64,000 nt of DNA from Anomaloglossus baeobatrachus (Eukaryota; Chordata; Amphibia; Anura; Aromobatidae). The stretch is taken from the NCBI RefSeq assembly GCF_048569485.1, contig NC_134353.1:428934113-428998112 (forward strand). The letters run 5' to 3'. Position 1 is the stretch's first letter. Each line of letters opens with the position of its first letter. Shown in pieces: positions 58,710 through 64,000 of this stretch. A program made the translations under genes and the position numbers. The notes under the pieces are model-generated. The model had not been told where the DNA came from and did no database searches. It saw only the letters and a program-made list of their open reading frames with translations.

Positions 58710-59010
58710 TACAAGGATTGGCCACGAGGTGGACATATATACAAGGTTGGAGCCATGATGGGGACATATATAATAGCATATAGACATGATCAGGTCATAC
58801 ACCAGGATGGGGGACATATTTACCAGGAAGTGGCCCAGGATGGGGGGAGATTAGTACAGGACGGGGGGGGGTAATTATGACACAATTAAGGGGATGGGGG
58901 GCAACTCGTATGTGATTACAGAATTTCAAATGCTACAATGGCCCAAATGGGAAGGGGGGCCCCAGATCAAACTTTGCACTGGGGCCCATCAGACTCTAGT
59001 TATGCCACTG

Positions 59011-59866
59011 GTGGCGGGAGAAGAGCGCTAACCATGACTGCCAAGTGTCCTTACATGTGGTATAGGCACAATCCTGTCACACCACGCCGGCAGGCCTAAA
59101 TAAGAGCGCTGACCATCACTGCCAAGTGTCCTTACATGTAGTAGGAGTCTCGAAAGCTTGCTCTGTAACATCATTTACTTTATTTTAGTTAACCATTAAA
59201 AAGTATCATAACTACAAGATTATAATTTTGTTTCTCTCACTGAGAGCAATCAATCATTTTACATATAGTTTAGGGACAGGCCTATCACTCCAGGGCAGCA
59301 GGTGGACAGAAAAGCACTGATCATGACTGCCAGTTGTCCCCACATGTGGTATAGGGTAAAGCATTTCACACCGGCGACGGACAGAGAAAAGAGTGCTGAC
59401 CATGACTGCCAGCTGTCCCTACTTGTTGTATAGGGACAAGCCTGTCACACCAGGGTACCTGGCAAAGAAAAGAGCACTAAACATGACTACCAGGTGTCCG
59501 TGCATGTGGTATAGGGACAATTCTGTCCCTTTAGGGCAGCGGATGGAGAAAAAAGGCTGACCAGACTGCTACGTGTCCCTACATGTCGCATAGCAACAGG
59601 CCCGTCTCTTGAGGGCAGTGAGCGGAGAGAAGAATGTGAACCATGATGGCCAGGTGTCCCTACATGTGGTTATAGCAACAGACCTGTCACTTCAAGGTGG
59701 CGGGCAGAGAAAAGAGCGCTGACCATGATTACCAGGTGGCCATACATGTAGTACAGCAACAAGCCTATCACTCCAAGGCAGCAGGAGGAGAGAAAAGCGA
59801 TGACCATGACTGCCAGGTGTCCCTACATGTGGTATAAAGACAGGCCTGTCACACCAGGGTGGCAGG
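59011..59866. repeat. Diverged 81-bp satellite units between the two hAT-like copies
   Basis: About nine units recognisable by ATGACTGCCAGGTGTCCCTA and ATGTGGTATA, at much lower identity than the central array. An unrelated insert of about 125 bp lies at 59147-59270 (CGAAAGCTTGCTCTGTAACA..), also present at 63523-63640. Confidence 0.9.
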
Positions 59867-60660
59867 CAGGGGTGTAACAAGCGCAGTGGCAGGGATTGTG
59901 ACTGTGACCAGGCCTGGGGTTGCAGGGGCCCGCCGACGCCAGCACCTGTTTCAACTGGATGTGTGTCCTAGGGCACACTTCCAGATGAAATACATCACAG
60001 CACAGGGTCCTCCTGGGTCCCTGCACTGCGATATACCGGCCGCCGATTAAGGCTGTGAATAGTCACTGCTCCCAATGACCATAATCCTGGGCATGAGGAG
60101 CAGAGGATATGCCGGCACAGCTGACAACACTGTAAGTGGGCGCGCATGATACTGACATCATGTACTGCGCCGCTTACATGATGGTCAGTTGCCAGCATAC
60201 CAGCGCCGGAGGACACTGGGGAAGCAGCGGGAAGGTGAGTGTAATAATTTCGTTTTTTTGTTTTATTTTTCTACTGTGGGCGGCATGGTGGGGGTTCATA
60301 CTTACCAGAATGAGGCTATATACCAGGATGGGGACATGATCTGGCCATATACCAGGATGGGGACATGATGTGGCCATATATACCAGGATGGGGCTATTTA
60401 TCAGGATGGGGACATGATGTGGCCATATACGTAGATGGGGCTATATACCAGGATGGGACTATTTACCAAGATGGGGACATGATGTGGCTATTTATACCAG
60501 GACTGAGACATAAGGAAGCTATATACCAGGATGGAGACATGATTGGGACATATATCAGGATGGGACTATATGCCAGGATGGGGACATGTTGGGACATATA
60601 CCAGGATGGGGCTATATACCAGGATGGGAACTATATACTAGGATGGGGCTATATACCATG

Positions 60661-61124
60661 TCGGCATGTGAATCACTAAGTGTGGATCTATAAGAGTGCA
60701 GATAATGAATTAGGCCGAATTCTATATTATGCACTTATTCATTTATCATCTCTACTCTCCATCATCTAATCATCGTGTCTGCTCTTTTCACAGGTATGTG
60801 TGACAACTACCCATCTTTCCCATGACCTGCCTTTCTTTGTGTACCCTGTTTCTCTTCATCTGGTATGTGTGAACTGACTGCTCCATGAACCCCCCTTCTC
60901 ACTTTTCTTTATGACCACCTGTTGCCTATGCTATCCTACAACTGGGCTCAGCTTTGATTTAAGTGATCAGGATGAGTACAAGCCCCTCCCCTCTTTGATC
61001 CGCGTGAGTGCTTTTCCAACACTATATATTTTCATCACATTGTCTGCTTAGATATTGCCGGCGTGTGGATCACTAAGTGTGCAGATAATGAATTAGGCCA
61101 AATTGGGCCGGAAAGAACCGTAAG
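60661..61124. repeat. Segment bounded by direct repeats
   Basis: GTGCAGATAATGAATTAGGC occurs at about 60694 and 61077, each after CACTAAGTGTG. The 390 bp between have no ORF. It may be the 5' part of a LINE or a terminal-repeat pair. Confidence 0.4.
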
Positions 61125-61126
61125 GT

Positions 61127-62150
61127 ACAGTGCCTTGCGAATGTATTTGGCCCTCTTGAATTTTTCAACCTTTTCCCACATTTCAGGCTTGAAACATAAA
61201 GATAAATATTTTAATGTTATGGTGAAGAATCAACAACAAGTGGGACACAATTGTGAAGTTGAACGAAATTTATTGCTTATTTTAAACTTTTTAGAAAAAT
61301 AAATAACTGAAAAGTGGGGCGTGCAATATTATTCGTCCCCTTTACTTTCAGTGCAGCAAACTCACTCCAGAAGTTCATTGAGGATCTCTGAATGATCCAA
61401 TGTTGTCCTAAATGACTGATGATGATGATAAATATAAGCCACCAGTGTGTAATAAGTCTCCGTATAAATTCACCTGCTCTGTGATAGTCTCAGTGTTCTG
61501 TTTAAAGCTCAGAGAGCATCAGGAAGACCAATGAACACAACAGGCAGGTCTGTGATACTGTTGTAGAGAAGTTTAAAGCCGGATTTGGTTACAAAAAGAT
61601 TTCCAAAACTTTAAACTTTAAACTGTGTAAGTGATCATATTGAAATGAAAGGAGTATCATACCACTGCAAATCTACCAAGACCCGGCGGTCCCTCAAAAC
61701 TTTCATCTCAAACAAGGAGAAGACTGATCAGAGATGCAGCCAAGAGGCCCATGATCACTCTAGATGAACTGCAGAGATCTACAACTGAAGTGGGAGAGTC
61801 TTTCCATAGGACAACAATCAGTCGTACACTGCACAAATCTGGCCTTTATGGAAGAGTGGCAAGGTGAAAGCCATTTCTCAATGATATGAGACACACCAAA
61901 CATGTGGAAGAAGGTGCTCTGGTCAGATGAATCTAAAATCAAACTATTTGGGCACAATGCCAAACGATATGTTTGTCATAAAAGCAACACAGCTCATCAC
62001 CCTGAACACACCATCCCCACTGTCAAACATGGTGGTGACATCATCATGGTTTGGGCCTGCTTTTCTTCAGCAGGGACAGGGAAAATGGTTAAAATTGATG
62101 GGAAGATGGATGGAGCCAAAATACAGAACCATTCTCGAAGAAAACCTGTT
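61127..62150 (+). mobile_element. Tc1-like transposon, 5' two-thirds only
   Basis: Starts CAGTGCCTTGCGAATGTATT after TA. Transposase pieces in broken frames include [19 protein letters not shown] (61902) and [20 protein letters not shown]. It stops near GAAGAAAACCTGTTGAC, where LINE sequence begins, so the 3' end is lost. Confidence 0.85.
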
Positions 62151-62154
62151 GACG

Positions 62155-62992
62155 TCAAGCCAACATCATATATGGCCACATCATGTCACCATCCAAGCCC
62201 TCTCCACCTCCTGCCACCTCCAACTCAAAAATATTTCCCCGGATCCGTACACTCCTTTCCCAAGAAGCTGCAAAAACCCTAATACATGCCCCTATTATCT
62301 CCCGTCTGGATTATTGCAACCTCCTGCTCTGTGGCCTTCCTTCTAACAGTCTCGCACCACTACAATCTATTATAAACTATGCTGCCCGACTAATCTACCT
62401 GTCCCCCCGCTATTCCCTGACCTCGCCTCTCTGCTAATCACTTCACTGGCTTCTCATTGCCCAACGACTCCCGTTCAAAACTCTAACTATGACATACAAA
62501 GCCATCCACAACCTTTCTCCTCCTTACATCTGTGACCTAGTCTCACGGTACTTAGCTGTACCTAACCTTCGATCTTCACAAGATCTCATTGTCTACTCCC
62601 CTCTCATCTCCTCTTTCCACCATTGTATCCAAGATTTCTCACGTGCCTCCCCCCATACTTTGGAATGCCCTGCCACAACATATTAGACTCTCGCCTACCT
62701 TGACAAGCTTCAAAACGAACCTGAAGACCCACCTCTTCCGACAAGCCTACAACCTGCCGTAACCCTCTGTCTGATACAGCGCCGCACAACCAGCTCTACC
62801 CTCACCTACTGTATCCTTACCCATCCCTTGTAGACTTTCAGCCCTCGTGGTGGGTAGGGACCTCTCTACTCCTATACCAGTCTGTGCCTTGTATTGTTTA
62901 TGATTATTGTACTTGTCTCTATTATGTATACGCCTTTCACATGTAAAGTGCCATGGAATAAATGGTGCATTAACAATAAATAATAATAATAA
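62155..62992 (+). mobile_element. L2/CR1-type LINE 3' part, copy B
   Basis: Frames encode [36 protein letters not shown] and MTYKAIHNLSPPYICDLVSR, the conserved C-terminal region of L2/CR1-group reverse transcriptases. The tail is GTAAAGTGCCATGGAATAAA then (TAA)n. 5'-truncated, with stops and frame breaks. Confidence 0.85.
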
Positions 62993-63385
62993 TACCAGAA
63001 TTGGACATGATGAGGCCATATATACCAGGATGGGGACTTGATGAAGCTTTATATACCAGGATGGGGCCATGATGGGGGCATATATACAAGGATTGGCCAT
63101 GAGGTGGGCATATATACGAGGCTGGAGCCATGATGGGGACAAATATAACAGCATATAGACATGATCAGGTCATACATCAGGATAGGGGACATATTTACCA
63201 GGAAGTGGCCCAGAATTGGGGGAGATTAGTACAGGACGGGGGGGTAATTATGACACAATTAAGGGGATGGGGGGGACAATTCGTATGTGTTTACAGGATT
63301 TCAAATGCTACAATGGCCCAAATGGGAAGGGGGGCCCCAGATCAAACTTTGCACTGGGGCCCATCAGACTCTAATTATGCCACTG

Positions 63386-64000
63386 GTGGCGGGAGAAGAG
63401 CGCTGACCATGACTGCCAAGTGTCCTTACATGTGGTATAGGCACAATCCTGTCACACCAGGCCGGCAGGCCGAGATAAGAGCGCTGACCATCACTGCCGA
63501 GTGTCCTTACATGTAGTAGGAGTCTCGAGAGCTTGCTCTGTAACATTATTTACTTTATTTTAGTTAGCCATTAAAAAGTATCATAACCACAGATTATAAT
63601 TTTGTTTCTCTCACTGAGAGCAATCAATCATTTTACATGTAGTATAGGGACAGGCCTATCACTCCAGGGCAGCAGGGGGACAGAAAAGCACTGATCATGA
63701 CTGCCAGTTGTCCCCACATGTGGTATAGGGTCAAGCATTTCACACCAGGGCGGTGGACAGAGAAAAGAGCGCTGACCATGACTGCCAGCTGTCCCTACTT
63801 GTTGTATAGGGACAAGCTTGTCACACCAGGGTAGCAAGCAAATAAAAGAGTACTAATATGACTACCAGGTGTCCCTACATGTGGTATAAGGACAATTCTG
63901 TCCCTCTAGGGCAGCGAGCGGAGTAAAAAAGACTGACCATGACTGGTACGTGTCCCTACATGTCGTATAGCAACAGACCTTTCATTTCAAAGTGGCGGGC
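63386..64000. repeat. Diverged 81-bp satellite units, running off the window
   Basis: Parallel to 59011-59600 unit by unit, including the insert of about 120 bp at 63523-63640. This confirms a tandem duplication of about 4.4 kb. Confidence 0.9.

Larger units (their letters stand above)
55486..59010. mobile_element. hAT-like non-autonomous element in the satellite, copy A
   Basis: The ends are CAGGGGTGTAACAA and TTATGCCACTG. Flanking 8-mers are ATGGCAGG (55478-55485) and GTGGCGGG (59011-59018), a decayed hAT-size duplication. Satellite units resume on both sides. The interior has a CCGCCGACTCC module, a plus-strand donor GGGAAG|GTGAGT (about 55852), a facing minus-strand donor GGTAAGT (about 55920), a CCAGGATGGGGACATGAT minisatellite, two LINE ends and a Tc1. 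Confidence 0.75.
59867..63385. mobile_element. hAT-like non-autonomous element, copy B (tandem duplicate)
   Basis: Same ends and interior as copy A, with 8-mers GTGGCAGG (59859-59866) and GTGGCGGG (63386-63393). It differs by holding a segment with direct repeats (60661-61124), a truncated Tc1 and a longer LINE end, and by lacking the 57.1-kb Tc1 and the second LINE end. Confidence 0.75.

Overview
The window reads as vertebrate nuclear DNA, most likely from an anuran amphibian. It has no prokaryotic gene layout. It holds one recognisable host gene, a TICAM1/TRIF-like innate-immunity adaptor on the minus strand at 7.3-8.6 kb. The rest is mobile DNA of types common in frogs: Tc1-like, hAT, piggyBac-like (TTAA), PIF/Harbinger-like and Helitron-like elements, a Penelope-like retroelement, L2/CR1-type LINE ends, a tRNA-derived SINE, and many micro- and minisatellites. 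The species call is inference from repeat content.

Layout. 0.1-5.8 kb: a perfect foldback, a hAT remnant split by a Harbinger MITE, and two TIR elements loaded with microsatellites. 7.3-8.66 kb: the TICAM1 exon. It has a pLxIS motif, an in-frame TAG, a TIR domain and a RHIM. 9.4-16.4 kb: a MITE, a decayed Tc1, a 2.4-kb Helitron full of minisatellite, and a TIR element. 16.8-18.4 kb: a nearly whole Tc1. 18.9-20 kb: a GACA-type microsatellite with a SINE in it. 20.3-37.1 kb: a Penelope-like element flanked by inverted copies of its terminal repeat, a 17-kb interrupted palindrome into which at least eight further elements are nested. 37.4-41.3 kb: a hAT element with a piggyBac-like element and smaller MITEs inserted. 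41.5-50.6 kb: a Helitron in the loop of an AT-rich palindrome, large TTAA- and TTA-flanked elements, and foldbacks. 50.6-51.35 kb: a candidate promoter and first exon. 51.36-64 kb: an 81-bp satellite with higher-order structure, interrupted twice by a duplicated hAT-like element that carries LINE and Tc1 copies.

Three signals stand out. (1) The four Harbinger MITEs share a GC-rich core of about 170-180 bp. It has CCAAT and CRE-like sites and is bounded by splice donors that point outward on both strands, like a mobile bidirectional promoter with two first exons. Other element families here carry similar parts. (2) The Penelope-type terminal repeat contains a plausible minimal hammerhead ribozyme. 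Related motifs elsewhere in the window swap the C3-G8 core pair for U-A or A-U. (3) TICAM1 has a single in-frame stop between its IRF3-recruiting motif and its TIR and RHIM domains. Paralogous empty sites in duplicated host repeats fix several target-site duplications and insertion orders directly.
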